NCBI RefSeq assembly: GCF_000715075.1 | Contig: NC_134102.1 | Location: 106,590,001 to 106,654,000, forward strand | Reading direction: 5' to 3' | Length of the DNA stretch: 64,000 bases | Source of the DNA: Nicotiana tabacum | Lineage: Eukaryota; Streptophyta; Magnoliopsida; Solanales; Solanaceae | Shown here: positions 1-13,176 of the stretch, one piece after another | Layout of the letters: the number at the start of each line of letters is the position of its first letter | Position numbering within the stretch: position 1 is the stretch's first letter | Notes under the pieces: generated by a model | The model's input: only the letters and a program-made list of their open reading frames with translations | Databases searched by the model: none | Told to the model about the DNA's origin: nothing | Made by a program: the position numbers and the translations under genes

Positions 1-1571
1 TCTCTCAAGGTACATATAGTACATACCTCAGAATATAATCAATTGGTTCAAGGGAGAAATAATGACAAAAGAAAATAAGAAAAAAGAACTACAGTTACAA
101 ATTCGTCCACTTTTAATCCCCTTTTTGCTACTTACCAGCAACATAAATACATAATTTCTTTATTTTATTTTATATGAATTTATTTGATTTAACACAAAAA
201 AAATATTAGATTTTAAAATTATAATCTTAAATATATTATGATTATTGTTTTCGGGGAAAAAATAAAAAAAGAATAAGTGACACATAAAATGTAACAAATG
301 GAGTAATTAACGGCATTAGCTCCTTCATGGACACAAAATTCAATATTACCCGATTGATTTAAAAAGTAAATAATGGATACTACGTTTGGTAATTGACTTT
401 TTGTAGAATAGTCAAATGGGATTCGTAGGAATGATATGCTCCCTTCAACATTGCGTTTCCATTTATGTGATCCTTTTATTTTTAGGCATTACAAAAAGAT
501 CAAGCTTCTAATTTTTAAATGTTGAAATAATTTGAATTAGATATTTCAGTTTAGATGTAATGAAAAACTTTTATATCCATATATGGCATGTGTTTGAGAT
601 CATAAGTTTCAAAGGGCTTATAGGCACTACAAATATTATGATATATTTAAGATCATAAATTTTAAATTTTTTTATCTTTTTCTTAAACTATTGCCAATTA
701 AATCAAATAGATTGACATAAATCGAAACTAGTAAGTAAGCTAACTCAAGTGACATAACATAAACCAAACGAAAAAATTAACTCGCACTTGTATTTGCACA
801 AATGCAATGAATATATAATATGCTTTGTATATAAATATTCTTATCACTAGATCATAGTTAAGTAATACACATTCTTACCTCATGAATTGTTGTAAATTAA
901 AATGATTTGATATAAATATTTAGTACGGATATTATTTCACCAAATTATTTGTAGAGAGTTTTAATATTTAGACAAAAGGTGTCCCTACACTTTACGTCAA
1001 TGCACCAATCTTGCAGAATCTGAGGACTACCTTTATGTCGGTAAGGCAGGCATTCTTCAATATTACTAAATTGTGCATGTACAATATTACTAATTAGTAC
1101 TTATATTTTATGATTAGCGGTGAATGTTTGAAGTCCAACTTTTATTGTGAAGTTTCAATAAATAAGGGAACCAAAGATTCAACATATAATTAAGCCCATC
1201 ACCTCATATAATCATATTCTTTGATTGAACGACTTCATGGAGTAATCTCATATGGAAGAATATTCATTTGATAAATTATTGCTATCAAGAACTTATATAT
1301 TCACACATTGATATGGATGTTAGGCCCCATGTAGAATAACATCTCCTAATTATAGTTGCAGTTTTCCCATTACTATTCGTGTTCATATCATCATATGCAT
1401 AGGGATTCGGGGACAAATGTCAACGATTAAGTTCGACGATTCTAAAACATTACCAAAAGAATGGACGAAAAAGTTAATTTTCACTTGCAGTAATGTTCAT
1501 AGCATGATTTAGATTTCTATAGGCCCGTCTGGATTTGAAAGCTTTTAGAGAAGTTGACTGAAACTAAGAAA
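1..1571. other. AT-rich intergenic DNA, no gene seen
   Basis: No reading frame of convincing length or composition and no RNA gene is visible. The DNA is AT-rich with short poly-A/T runs. It ends where the low-coordinate LTR of the Tat element begins at 1572. Confidence 0.6.
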
Positions 1572-1839
1572 TGTTTACCCGTAAAATGGTACAGTTGAAT
1601 TTTATAACGTGGTGAATTTTATAACGTGGTTTATAGATAAGTGAATCGATTTGATTTAAAAATAATAAATAAATAAAAACAAAAATTAGAATAACGAATG
1701 AAATTAAAGAAGATAACAAGCCTAACTAAGGGCTTAGCCCTTCCGATGACAAGAGCAAAAATATTTCAAGTATTTGAGTTTCGTGTAATGAGAGAATAGA
1801 TTACAACTTTTTTGAGTGCAGAATGTTTCATGTCCTACA

Positions 1840-1916
1840 CAGTGGCAGATCCAGCATTTTCATTTAGGGGAGTCAAAATATAAAGAAACAAACTCACCAA
1901 AAAGTCAAGGGGTATC

Positions 1917-1978
<62 letters not shown>

Positions 1979-2079
1979 ATTTTATTTTATTTTTAAAAAA
2001 ATTACCGAGCTATACAATATAATTTTCCGGCGAAGGAGTGTCGGTTGATACCCCTTTGGTGCATGTGGCTCTGCCACTG
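1840..2079. mobile_element. hAT-like MITE inside the Tat LTR
   Basis: The insert is absent from the partner LTR at 25956-26541. Its ends are inverted repeats, CAGTGGCAGATCCAG on the left and the complement of CAGTGGCAGAGCCAC on the right. The left flank is gtcctaca and the right flank is a decayed gtccata; the empty site in the partner LTR reads gtcctaca once. This suggests an 8-bp target duplication, as hAT elements make. It has no coding capacity and contains a long TA run. Confidence 0.7.
1919..1975. repeat. (TA)n microsatellite
   Basis: An uninterrupted alternating TA run of about 28 units inside the MITE. It produces the poly-Ile/Tyr stretch of a spurious reading frame here. Confidence 0.95.
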
Positions 2080-2416
2080 GTCCATAATGGTTGTTAATCC
2101 TGCTATTTATAGCTCTACTTAGGGAAACAAGATCATAACCTTTTGAATGAAAATAAAAATGTCACTGGTAGGTGCATAACGACTAGCTTTGAATGCAGAT
2201 ATACTCTGTAACGACTTCTCATTAAATATTATCCGATGTCAAACCTTTGAATCTCTATTATCGGCTATGCTTCCTTCGGGATCCATCTAGTACCGGTTAC
2301 ATACTCCGCACCTGGTGCCAGTTATTTGCTGACTCACCTCTTGCCTGTCTTTGGTTCCACGTGTCACCTCACCACTCGACCACCTATTATCAACCAATTT
2401 TACCCCATATAGATAG

Positions 2417-2435
2417 TCCCCTTACTTTCTGGTGA
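2417..2435 (-). other. Polypurine tract of the Tat element
   Basis: On the minus strand this reads CACCAGAAAGTAAGGGGAC, a purine-rich run directly before the 3' LTR. That is the place expected for the plus-strand primer of an LTR retrotransposon. Confidence 0.55.
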
Positions 2436-2762
2436 CGAAACTCGATGTTACCTGGAAGTAGATGAGGATTATTTTCTTGGCAGAAAAGTTCATGAACGGT
2501 CTCTGACACTTGAAGGGACGCACGTCTTCTTGAATTTAATACCCCGAACATGTGTTGCCCTGTGCTTTAACAAATATTTTTGCCGATTTTTGAGGTAATC
2601 ATGATTACGATTTTTACCGTCTATAACTTTTCTACTACTCATCATTTTTACTTCTTCACTTCACTGTTATCACAACTCTTTCTCCTTCTCTGAATTTCTT
2701 TAGAGCTTTTCTACAACATTCAACTTTCTCAATAAGAACTTCTTCACTGATCTTTTACCACC

Positions 2763-3069
2763 ATGCCTTCTTACATTGCTATCTTCTAAAATACTGGTCT
2801 TCTCTTTGGTAGAGGCCCAAAGAAAAACAAAAGCAAAGAGGTTGACTTCAAGTCTGAACCTCCAACCGTAAACACCATCATACCTCTTTATCTTAGCACC
2901 ACATTTGATCTCCTGGAGCAAAAGGCACCTGCAAATTCCACAAGCGGTAGGTTTTGGATTGTTCGTAGGTACCCCTCCTCCATTCGACCTTTTAGCATCC
3001 TTGTTGTGAAGGAGGACTACAACTGCTCCAATGTCGAAATCTTCGCCATAGATGGGGTAGAACGAGTTA
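2763..3069 (+). pseudogene. Antisense extra ORF of the Tat element, first part
   Basis: An ATG at 2763 in a good plant context (ACCACCATG) opens a frame opposite to gag-pol. It has one internal stop at 2787-2789 and then stays open to 3069, where the LARD element is inserted. The same frame resumes after the duplicated agtta at 13177-13181, so the two parts were one exon before the insertion. The sequence resembles the 'putative plant transposon protein' family often found antisense between pol and the 3' LTR of Tat elements. That family's function is unknown. A pyrimidine-rich leader precedes the ATG. Confidence 0.65.
3065..3069. repeat. Target-site duplication of the LARD, left copy
   Basis: The bases agtta lie directly before the LTR start TGTAATGACC. 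The same agtta lies directly after the 3' LTR at 13177-13181. Confidence 0.9.
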
Positions 3070-6001
3070 TGTAATGACCCGACCGGTCGTTTTGAGATCT
3101 AGCACGTTGTTCGATAGTTTGACGCCTGGAGTAGCTTCACTTCAGGTATTATGACTTGTACGTGTGGTCGGAATCGAATTTCGAGAGGTTTGGAGTTGAT
3201 TTGGGAAGAAAATTCTAAATTTAGAAGCTTTAAGTTGGAAGAATTGACTAACGTTTGAATTTTTAGTAAACGATATCGGAATCGAGATTTGAAGGTTCCA
3301 ATAGGTCCGTATGATGATTTCGGACTTGGGCGTATGTTCGGATCGAGTATCGGGTGGCCTGGGAGTATTTCGGCACCTATTACTAAAGGTTGGCATTTTT
3401 AAAGTTTAAGAATTTTCTAAGTTTGGGTTGAAGTGGATTTTGATGTTATCGATGTCCGTTTGGGATTTCGAGCCTAGGAATAGCTCTCCATGGAGATTTT
3501 GGCCTGAGGGCCGCGTCTGGATGTGGATTTGGAGGTCTGTAGGTCATTTCGGGGTCATTTGGCAAAAGTTGGAAAATTGAAGGTTTTTGGGAAGTTTGAC
3601 TGGGAGTGAACTTTTTAATATCAGGGTCAGATTCCAATTCCAGAAGTGGGAGTAGGTCCGTAATGTCAATTATGACTTGTGTGCAAAATTCGAGGTCAAT
3701 CGGATTTGATTTGATTTGATAGGTTTCGGCGTCGAATGTAGAAGTTTGAAGTTCTAAAATTTATAAAGCTTGAATTTGGGTGCAATTCATGGTTTTGATA
3801 TTGTTTGATGTGATTTGAGGCCCCGAGCAGGCTCGTATTATGTATTGGGACTGGTTGGTACGATTGGACGAGGTCCTGGGGGCCTCGGGTGTGATTCGGG
3901 GTGGTTTCAGACCAAGTTTGGGTGTTTTGATGCTGTTGGTTGCTGGTTCTGGTGTTGTTCTTCGCGTTCGCTAGGAGCCTCCCACGTTCGCGAAGAAGGA
4001 TTTTGCTGCTGGGACTTTGTTCTTCGCGTTAGCGAAGAGGCTCTCGCGTTTGCGAAGAAGGAATTTTTGTTGTCCGTCGTCTGACTTTGGAAGCTTATAT
4101 CTCATAATCTATAACGAATCTGGGGATGATCCAGAATGAAAATTGTAGCCCTTGGTGTCTAATTTTCAGAAGGGTAAACCATTTATCATTTGGAGTTGTG
4201 TGCAAAAAGTTATGGTAGATACACTACAGGCAATCTAGGAAGTGTTGGGAAATCTCTACTGCACAGGTCTGACTTGGGAAGCTTATATCTCGTAATCTAT
4301 AAGGAATTGGGAATTTCGAGAATTTTGTTTGAGAATTTTGTTCATCGCGAACGCGATGGGAGGCTCGCGAACGCGAAGAAGGAAGTCGGGGCAATGTTAT
4401 GAGTCCTCTATTTCGAACCTTTGAGCCATTATTTCGTATTTTTAGTTGGGAACCTCGGGATTTAGCGATTTTGGAGAGGAATTTCACCACAAAACTTGGG
4501 GTAAGCATTCTTGACTCATTTGTGATTATATTTCATGGATTAATCTTCATTTTCGGCGTTAGATTATTGATTTTTCAAGAAGAAATTGGAAGAAATTTCT
4601 GTAATTTCACAAAACAAATTTTCGAGTTTTGAATACTGATTCGGAGTCGGATTTGAATGAAATAAGTATGGTTGAACTCATAATTGAATGGGTTGTCGGA
4701 TTTTATGAGTTTCGTCGGGTTTGAAGACGTGGGCCCCACTGCCAACTTTTCGAACGGAGTTGAGAATTTTTATAAATTGTTAATTTTCAAGCATTGGAGT
4801 ATACATTTTGATTGGTCTGCATGGTTTTGCATAGTTTTGGATCGACAAGCATCGATTTGAGGTGTTAGAGTGGCGTTGGAGCCGGCTATGGAACTTCGGA
4901 CCGAGGTAAGTCTCTTGTCTAATCTTGTAAGAGGGAATTTACCCCATAGGTGATTTAAATTAATAACTGTTGCTAATTGTGGGGGCTACGTACACACAAG
5001 GTGATGAGAGTCCGTGCGTAGCTACTAATTATGCTATGTCCAGGTAGTTTAGGACTCAAATCATGAATTACTTATAATAATTGCATCCTTTATTTAATTA
5101 AAGTACTGGAATTATATTGAAAATTGTTAGAGAAAATGGTAAAAGACCGAAATTTCATTTACTTGAATTTTTGTGCAAATGACTTGACTGTTAATAGAAA
5201 TTGTACATCCTTATGTGTTAGCCTTATAATAACTTCTCATTCCGGGGGTTCATAAGAAAATGTCCTCCTTTGTTGTGGAGCGGGCCGAATGCCTCATCAT
5301 TATAAATGCATCTATGGATCATGCCGCACGTCCCTCAACAATGTACACGACACTCTGGATCGGGCTGTACGACATTAGCAAAAATCGTACTTAATAATAA
5401 TAACTACACCCTATTGCAGCTTGTGAAGCTAATTGATTAATTAGAAATTATTTAATTTGAAAGAATTATTTATTCCCGTTTGTTAAGAAGATTATTGTTA
5501 TTCACATAAACCATGTCTATTTAAATATTTCTATTTTAATATTATTGACCCATAGTGAGTGTCAAAGTCGACCTCTCGTCACTACTTCTTCGAGGTTAGA
5601 CTTGATACTTACTAGGTACATATTGTTTACGTACTCATGCTACCCTTGCTGTACTTTTTGTGCAGGATCTGAGATAGGAACCTTAGGCAGACCTACCGGT
5701 GCGCACCCACGCTATCCCGAGGCCTAGTAGTGAGCTGCTTCTCCTAAGTCATTCCGCAGCACCTAGTGTCTCCCTTTGTATTTGTTTTCTATCTATTTTG
5801 TGTTCATACAGTATTTTGGATTTCTTTTGTATAATGTACTAGATGCTCATATACTTATGACCCACGGGTTTTGGCACACACACTAGTTTAATTACTCAAA
5901 AAATTATTAAAGGAAATAATATATATTTAATTTACTAGTTGGCTTGCCTAGTTGTGAGGTTGGGCGCCATCACGACCTATAGGTGAAATTGGGTCGTGAC
6001 A
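3070..6001 (+). repeat. 5' LTR of the LARD-like element
   Basis: It begins TGTAATGACCCGACC and ends GGGTCGTGACA. It aligns with 10039-13176 throughout. Compared with that copy it lacks most of the second unit of a tandem repeat (around 4290-4320) and a block near 5885. GC-rich 'ttcgcgaagaagg' motifs recur at 3960-4065 and 4340-4385. Confidence 0.9.
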
Positions 6002-6004
6002 ACA

Positions 6005-6016
6005 TGGTATCAGAGC
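6005..6016 (+). other. Primer-binding site (initiator tRNA-Met)
   Basis: TGGTATCAGAGC lies three bases after the LTR end. This is the standard plant primer-binding site complementary to the 3' end of initiator methionine tRNA. Confidence 0.92.
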
Positions 6017-9000
6017 TCTAAGTTCACGTAGGTCTCACAAGTTATGAGTAGGCCTAATAGAGTCTTGCGGGTCGGTACAAAAACATTTGTACTTATCTTC
6101 GAGGGGTTACAGGGCTGTTAGGTGCATTTACCTTCTTGATTTTCTCATCGTGCGGTTTGATTCCATTGAGGCTTGTGCCTTTATTTCCTTCCTACTCATT
6201 ATTATATGATGTTGAGCGCTTGTGTCAATTGGGCAACGAGGAGTTTCAGTGGTATTACAGATGTGGAGCAAGATGTTTCTCCCTGCGTATTCAAACAAGT
6301 TATTATCATCTTCTTGCGAAAGGCGGTTCTGTCACTTCAGCTTAGTATCGATATTTCCTATGGCTTTGAGGCTATACACAGTGTTGGTGTAATGGTAGGG
6401 TACCTGTCTACATGTCAAGCTAGTGAATGACTCGAAAGGAGGATTTCTCAGTGCATGATTTAAAGCTTCAGTATTTAATTCCAGCAAAGGAAACGCGATT
6501 GGACTATGAATGTTCAGGTTTGGGTTGATGGAGTAACAAGACTTTGTATTTTCGAGCGTGGTGCAATTTTCATTGTGCTGCGTCATCGTCGTCCTTGTTT
6601 GAACGCATTTTCGGTTTGCCGGTGCTAGGGTCTTTTTGATTTCGCCTTTGGGGCGGGGTGTTGTGAAATGGTGCCTAAGCTGCAGTGTTCAGCAGTTCAG
6701 GGTCGAATTGGTATTTCTAATGTGACGGCTCGAGGAAAATGATCTTCCAGGAGGCTTAAAACTGGTAGCAATTCATTAACTCAGATTTACAGAGATGGAT
6801 TTTGATTTGATACAACACTGGGTAACGAAGAATGAGGGAGGACATGGGGAGGTGTCTTGCGATGGTTGATTTACTAGTAGGTCAAGTATGAGAAACGGAA
6901 GTCGGGAAGTTGCTTAAAGGATATGGTTTGACCGGAGTGGGAGAGGCAGAGTAATATGTGGATTCTATGGTAGGATAGCCACGTACCTTGAGAAAGTGTT
7001 GAATGGTTTGGAAATCACAATGGAAGGTGATTTGGTCTACGTATCTTATTGGGAATGATGGTTACTGTACGGAGAAAGGTTTAATGCGGCCGAAGGGGGT
7101 TGCTTGAAATGGAGAGGGGTGTGAAGATATGATTATCATTTCAGATGCGATATGACTTGAGTTTGGATGATATTGTTGAACTCACAGTTGATGTTAATAG
7201 GGAATGAATAGATTTGTACAGCTGGTGGACGAGTATGGGCTCAGGGGCATTTACGGATTTCGTGGTAGTTGTACCCCGTATGACATCGTGGGAAGATGTC
7301 AGTAAAGAATTTCACAGGTGCTTTATCTCCTATGAGCAAGATATCAGTGTGAGATCATGGCAATTGAGAAGGAGGAATCATTTGGGGGCTCAACATTTTG
7401 TGATTATAGCTTAAAGCTAAGTGAGGGAGCCTCATCGTCTATGATTGGATCACGTGGTTGTCTGCTTGTGCGGGTTCTGGCTATTGGTGCATTGGTGAAC
7501 TATTTATGACTAAGAAAAGAAAAACATCAGGAGTAATTCGAGCAAGGAACTTAATAAATATGTGCAAAACTCCGTCTTATCGATTCAGGTGCAGGTTTTA
7601 GGAAGACTTAGAGTCTTTGCTTCTTATGGATGTAATGCGCAAGGAAAAGTATCTATCCAGTTGCTTCTTTGAGAGGGTATTCATGTGCTAGCAGAGCAAT
7701 GAAGTTTGGTTATATTTGATACCGGGTCAGAGTGGTTGACTTTTAAAAATGGTCCAGTGAGTTATAAATTTAAGTCTAGTACCTAAGGATTTCGGGTCCG
7801 TTGTGTGGTTAAGGATCGAGTTTCTGCAGTGGATTATGAACGGGACTTGGAGTGTTCTATGTTATTGTCGGGTATGTGGTGCAGTATTGGAGGAAAGGGA
7901 GAAATAACTCGGATTTGCGGGAGGTTAGGTAGAATGAGTATACCAGTTGAAGATGCTAGTGTGTGTGTAAAGAGGTATGAGATAATTCATGGGTATTGAG
8001 ACAATGTGGTCTCGTGATTTGGGTCACTCAGGATGAGTGCGGATTGAGTTTGTTATGTTGTGAATGGAGCTATTATATTTCTAAGTCAGGTCAAGAGTAA
8101 ATTGAAAGAAGTTGGGTAGGTTAGTAATGGTTGAATCGGCATGATTGTGTCAATGGTCAGTTCCTTCGGTGTGTGAAGTTATATGGGTGATTTGTGGATG
8201 TATGTGCGGGCTTGACAGCCCCATAACCTGATTGATTTGGGAGGTATTTGATCCAAATGGCCTTGTTGTGTAAATAGACTCCGTAAGAGTGATGGCGGTT
8301 CAGATCACGACTTGAGGTTGTATTTTCTATGGTTTGGGAATTTAGTTGCATGTTGCATTGGGTCTTTTGAAATGAGCTAAGTGAAAGGCTTTCTAGCCAG
8401 TGAAATGTTCATTCTACTAGTAGTTCAAGGGTTATGGTGAATACGTGTATTATTGTGTAGCGGCATGATAAATACGGTGAGCGGTATGGAAATTGGAAGT
8501 TGAGGATCAAGGTTGCGATTTGGTTTAGATAAGAATGTCACAAGCTCGGAGGAGCGGGGGAGGATTTTAGATGTCCAGTGTATAGTGGCACTATTGTCGG
8601 GCAGTCGGAGAATGGTCTATGTTGGGGTAGTAGTGTTGGGTTATTGAAATATGAATGCTTGGCTAGTACTGTAGAAATAGCATGGTCGGTGGCCATTAAT
8701 GTTCAGATTTGGCTGCCTGATGCGAAAGGTTGTGGGAGTATATCCCACGGGAAGATCGTATAAGTGTGACGTGTTAGTTATTTGATTTTTGGGGAATCAA
8801 AATCGGGTATGGAGATTATGGTACTATCGTTAATGTGAGAGTTTGTGCCCGGAAGGCGCTCCGTTCCTTTGGTTGTGAATTGTGAGAGTTACACCGGATT
8901 GAGATAGCTTGATTATTTGCCCATGTGTTGAGGTCCCGTGTAGCTTGCAGTGTTATATGAGCAGGATAGCTCTCGAGATGCAGGTCGTATATCGCACCTT

Positions 9001-10025
9001 ATTTATGCTTGGGTTTTGCAGCGTATGACGCTATCCATCTCCCCAGGATTGTACTTTCGCACTGGGCGTGCTTGTGGTTGATATTCGCTATTTCGTGAGT
9101 ATAAGCGTTACAGCTTGATGCATGTTCTCTTCTTGATTGTTATGTGTGGATCGGGTTACATGCCGCAACAATGTCACATTGGATCGGGTTGCATGCCGCA
9201 ACAGTGAGATGTTGAGTACGGTTCTATATATTTGTTTCTATGTATTTTGTTTCTCATTCATTGAGGAGAGTTCATAGCGTCTATTTGACCGTTTTATTTG
9301 TTACGCGGGCAGGGAAGTTCCATTCCAGAGTTCTCTTTTTCTTATGTATCACATTTAAGTTTGTAGCCGTTAGCGCATGGTTGGCGTCATACGAGATCTT
9401 GGTCAGTGTTTGAGGTGGCTCATTGCCTGGGTAGCTTATACTATGTAAGACAAGACTGTTGGACCTGAAATCAGTGCAATCAGATTTATACAAGGTATAT
9501 TAAAGAGAGGATATCTTTATTCGGTTCAGGATGAGGTTATGGTCCTTGTAAGGAGAAGCGACTCATGATTTGATTGATTCAGCAGGTTGTTATGAATTTC
9601 TACATATCTTCTCTGTCATGGCAGTATGGTAAGGATTGAATCCGGGCTTATTTGTATTACGAGGTGTATTGCGGGCATCAGATTCGTAAATTTTCAGCTA
9701 TTGTGGTTAAGGAATGTTATTATGGGCAACCGACTTATGTGGTGCGTGGTGTGATTTCAGCATAGATTCACAATTGTGTTTTAGCACAGTGTATAATGAT
9801 TGATACGGTGTTCGTATGTTAGTATCAGGTATTGCAAAGAAATTCGGAGGTTGGAATTTGGTTCTAAGGTTTATAGATTGAATAAAAGAGAGGACCTTCA
9901 ATCTGACTCGAGCTGAGGTGCAAAACTGGAATTGTGATGGCACGGGTAAGTACACAAGGTGTTAAACAGTGATTTTGGACAACTTCGGAGCAATTTCTAG
10001 CACGTTCGAGGACGAACGTATGTTT
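6017..10025 (+). other. Non-coding interior of the LARD-like element
   Basis: About 4 kb with stops in all frames. No zinc knuckle, aspartic protease, FADD/YxDD or DDE-type motif was found on either strand. Short frames such as 6136-6345 and 7214-7414 look random. A small direct repeat on 'ggatcgggttacatgccgcaaca' (part) lies at 9150-9200. The interior may carry packaging signals, but none can be pointed out. Confidence 0.7.
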
Positions 10026-10038
10026 AAGTGGCGGAGAA
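10026..10038 (+). other. Polypurine tract of the LARD-like element
   Basis: AAGTGGCGGAGAA stands directly before the 3' LTR start. It is preceded at about 10004 by the conserved TTCGAGGACGAACG tail motif seen in related gypsy elements. Confidence 0.75.
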
Positions 10039-13000
10039 TGTAACGACCCGACCGATCGTTTTGAGCTATAGCACGTCGTTCGGCAGTTTGAGGCCTGGAG
10101 TAGCTTCACTTCAGGTATTATGACTTGTACGTGTGATTAGAATCGAATTTCGGGAGGTTTGGAGTTGATTTGGGAAGAAAATTCTAAATTCAGAAGCTTT
10201 AAATTGGAAGAATTGACTAAGGTTTGGATTTTTAGTAAATGACCTCGGAATCGGGATTTGAAGGTACCAATAGGTCTGTATGATGATTTCGGACTTGGGC
10301 GTATGTTCGAGTCGAGTATCGGGTGGCCCGAGAGTATTTCGGCACCTATTACTGAAGGTTGGCATTTTTAAAGTTTAAGAAATTTCTAAGTTTGGGTTGA
10401 AGTGAATTTTGATGTTATCGATGTCCGTTTGGGATTCCGAGCGTGGGAATAGCTCCGCATGGTGATTCTGGTCTTAGGGGCGCATTCGGATGTTGATTTG
10501 GAGGTCTGTAGGTCATTTCGGGGTCATTTGGCGAAAGTTGGAAAATTAAGATTTTTGGGAAGTTTGACCGAGAGTGGAATTTTGATATCGGGGTCGGATT
10601 CCAATTCCGGAAGTGGGAGTAGGTCCGTAATATCAATTATGATTTGTGTGCAAAATTCGAGGTCAATCAGAATTGATTTGATAGGTTTCGGCGTCGAATG
10701 TAGAAGTTTGAAGTTCTAAAGTTCATAAAGCTTGAATTGAGATGAGATTCGTGGTTTTGATGTTGTTTAATGTGATTTGAGGCCTCGAGCAGGTTCGTAT
10801 TATGTATTGGGACTGGTTGGTACGATTGGACGGGGTCCCGGGGGCCTCGAATGTGATTCGGGGTGGTTCCGGACCAAGTTTGGGTGTTTTGATATTACTG
10901 GTTGCTGGTTCTTGTGTTGTTCTTTGCCTTCGCGAGGAGCCTCTCGCGTTCGCGAAGAAGGATTTTGCTGCTGGGACTTTGTTCTTCGCGTTCGCAAAGA
11001 GGCTCTCGCGTTTGCGAAGAAGGAATTTCTGTTGTGCGTCGTCTGACTTTGGAAGCTTATATCTCACAATCTATAATGAATTTGGGGATGATCCAAAAAT
11101 ACAAATTGTAGCCCTTGGTGTCTAGTTTTCAGAAGTGTAAACCATTTATCATTTAGAGTTGTGTACAAAAAGCTATTGTAGATAAACTATAGGCTGTCTA
11201 GTAAGTATTGGGAATTCTCTGCTGCACAGGTCTAAATTGGGATGCTTATATCTCGCAATCTATAAGGAATTGGGAGATGATCAACATATGCAAGTTATAG
11301 CCCTTGATTCTAGTTTCCAGAAAGTTAAACCATTTGTGATTTGGAGTTTTGTACAAAAGGTTATGACCATTATACTAGAGGCTGTCTAAGAAGAATTTGA
11401 AAATGGCTTTTGAGAATTTTGTTCATCACGAACGCTATGGGAGGCTCGCGAATGCGAAGAAGGAAGTTGGGGCAGTGTTATAGGTCCTCTATTTCGGACA
11501 TTTGAGCCATTATTTCGTATTTTTAGTTGGAAACCTCGGGATTTAGCGATTTTGGAGAGGAATTTCACAACAAAACTTGGGGTAAGCATTCTTGACTCAT
11601 TTGTGATTATATTTCATGGATTAATCTTCATTTTCGAAGATTATTGATTTTTCAAGAAGAAATCGGAAGAAATTTCTATAATTTAACAAAACAAATTTTC
11701 GAGTTTTGAATATCGATTCAGAGTCGAATTTGAATGAAATTAGTATGGTTGAACTCGTAATTGAATGTGTTGTCGGATTTTGTGATTTTCGTCGGGTTCC
11801 GAGACGTGGGCACCACTGCCAACTTTTCGAGTGGTTTGAGAATTTTTATAAATTGTTAAATTTCAAGCATTGGAGAATACATTTTGATTGGTTTTCACAT
11901 TATTTTGCATAGTTTTGGATCGACAAGCATAGATTTGAGGTGTTAGAGTGCGTTGGAGCCGGCTATGGAACTTCAGACCGAGGAAAGTCTCTTGTCTAAT
12001 TTTGTAAGAGGGAATTTACCCCATAGGTGATTTAAATTAATAATTGTTGCTAATTGTGGGGGCTACTTATGCACGAGGTGACGAGAGTCCGTGCGTAGCT
12101 ACTAATTATGCTATGTCCAGGTAGTTTAGGACTCAAATCATGAATTACTTGTAATAATTGCATCCTTTATGTAATTAAAGTACTGGAATTATATTGAAAA
12201 TTGTTATAGGAAATGGTAAAAGACCGAAATTTCATATACTTGAATTTTTGTGCAAATGACTTGACTGTTAATAGAAATTGTACATCCTTATGTGTTAGCC
12301 TTATAATAACTTCTCATTCCGGGGGTTCATAAGAAAATGTCCTCCTTTCTTGTGGAGCGGGCCGAATGCCTCGGCATTATAGATGCATCTATGGATCGTG
12401 CCTCACGTCCCTCGGCAGTGTACACGACACTTTGGATCGGGTCGTATGACATCGGCAGAAATCGTGCTTAATAATAATAATTACACGATACCTTGACATC
12501 CTATTGCAGCTTGTGAAGCTAATTGATTAATTGAAAATTATTTAATTTGAAAGAATTATTTATTCCCGTTTGTTAAGAAGATTATTGTTATTCACATAAA
12601 CCATGTCTATTTAAATATTTTTATTTTAATATTATTGACCCATAGTGAGTGTCAAAGTCGATCTCTCGTCACTACTTCTTCGAGATTAGACTTGATACTT
12701 ACTGGGTACAGTTTACATACTCATGCTATGCTTGCTGCACTTTTTGTGCAGGTGCAGGATCTGAGAGAGGAACCTTAGGCGGACCTACCAGTGCGCACCC
12801 ACGCTATCCCGAGACCTAGTGGTGAGCTACTTCTCCTGAGTCGTTCCGCAGCACCTAGTGTCTCCCTTTGTATTTATTTTCTGTCTTTTTTGGGTTCAGA
12901 CAGTATTTTGGATTTCTTTTGTATAATCTACTAGATGCTCATATACTTGTGACCCACAGGTCTTGGCACATACACTAGTAGAATTGTATATTAAGTATTT

Positions 13001-13176
13001 TTCTTGGTTTTATTTAATTGGAACATTTTATATTTTTCTTAAATCTTGCAAGTAAGAAGAGTTTAATTACTCGAAAAATTATTAAAGGAAATAATATATG
13101 TTTAATTTACTAGTTGGCTTGCCTAACTGTCAAGTTGGGCGCCATCATGACCTATAGGTGAAATTGGGTCGTGACA
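10039..13176 (+). repeat. 3' LTR of the LARD-like element
   Basis: It begins TGTAACGACCCGACC and ends GGGTCGTGACA, and is followed by the duplicated agtta. It is about 206 bp longer than the 5' LTR. It keeps two units of a roughly 180-bp internal tandem repeat (about 11045-11228 and 11229-11395) and an extra AT-rich block near 12985-13060. Many single-base differences from the 5' LTR show that the insertion is not recent. Confidence 0.9.

Larger units (their letters stand above)
1572..2416 (-). repeat. 3' LTR of the Tat element, with a MITE insert
   Basis: This matches 25956-26541 over nearly its whole length once the insert at 1840-2079 is removed. Shared stretches include the segment around 'aagggcttagccctt' and the block ending near 'accggttacatactccgcacc'. 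On the plus strand it starts TGTTTACC at 1572. The far edge is set by the purine tract that follows and by the end of similarity, so it is good to a few bases only. The two LTRs have diverged visibly by substitutions and small indels, which fits an old insertion. Confidence 0.75.
3070..13176 (+). mobile_element. Complete LARD-like non-autonomous LTR retrotransposon
   Basis: This 10.1 kb element has two long LTRs (2932 and 3138 bp), a primer-binding site complementary to initiator tRNA-Met, a purine tract, and an exact 5-bp target duplication (agtta). The 4.0 kb internal part has no recognisable gag, protease, RT or integrase; its longest frames are under 90 codons. Large LTRs with a long non-coding interior fit the LARD class, which relies on enzymes from other elements. 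The tail motif TTCGAGGACGAACG before the 3' LTR is typical of Solanaceae gypsy elements, so a gypsy partner is likely. It sits inside the antisense ORF of the Tat element and is therefore younger. Confidence 0.88.

Noticed and set aside
10723..11125. Several overlapping frames of 65-114 codons on both strands
   Set aside because: They lie in the GC-richer part of the LARD LTR, where stop codons are rare. The equivalent stretch in the 5' LTR is broken differently.
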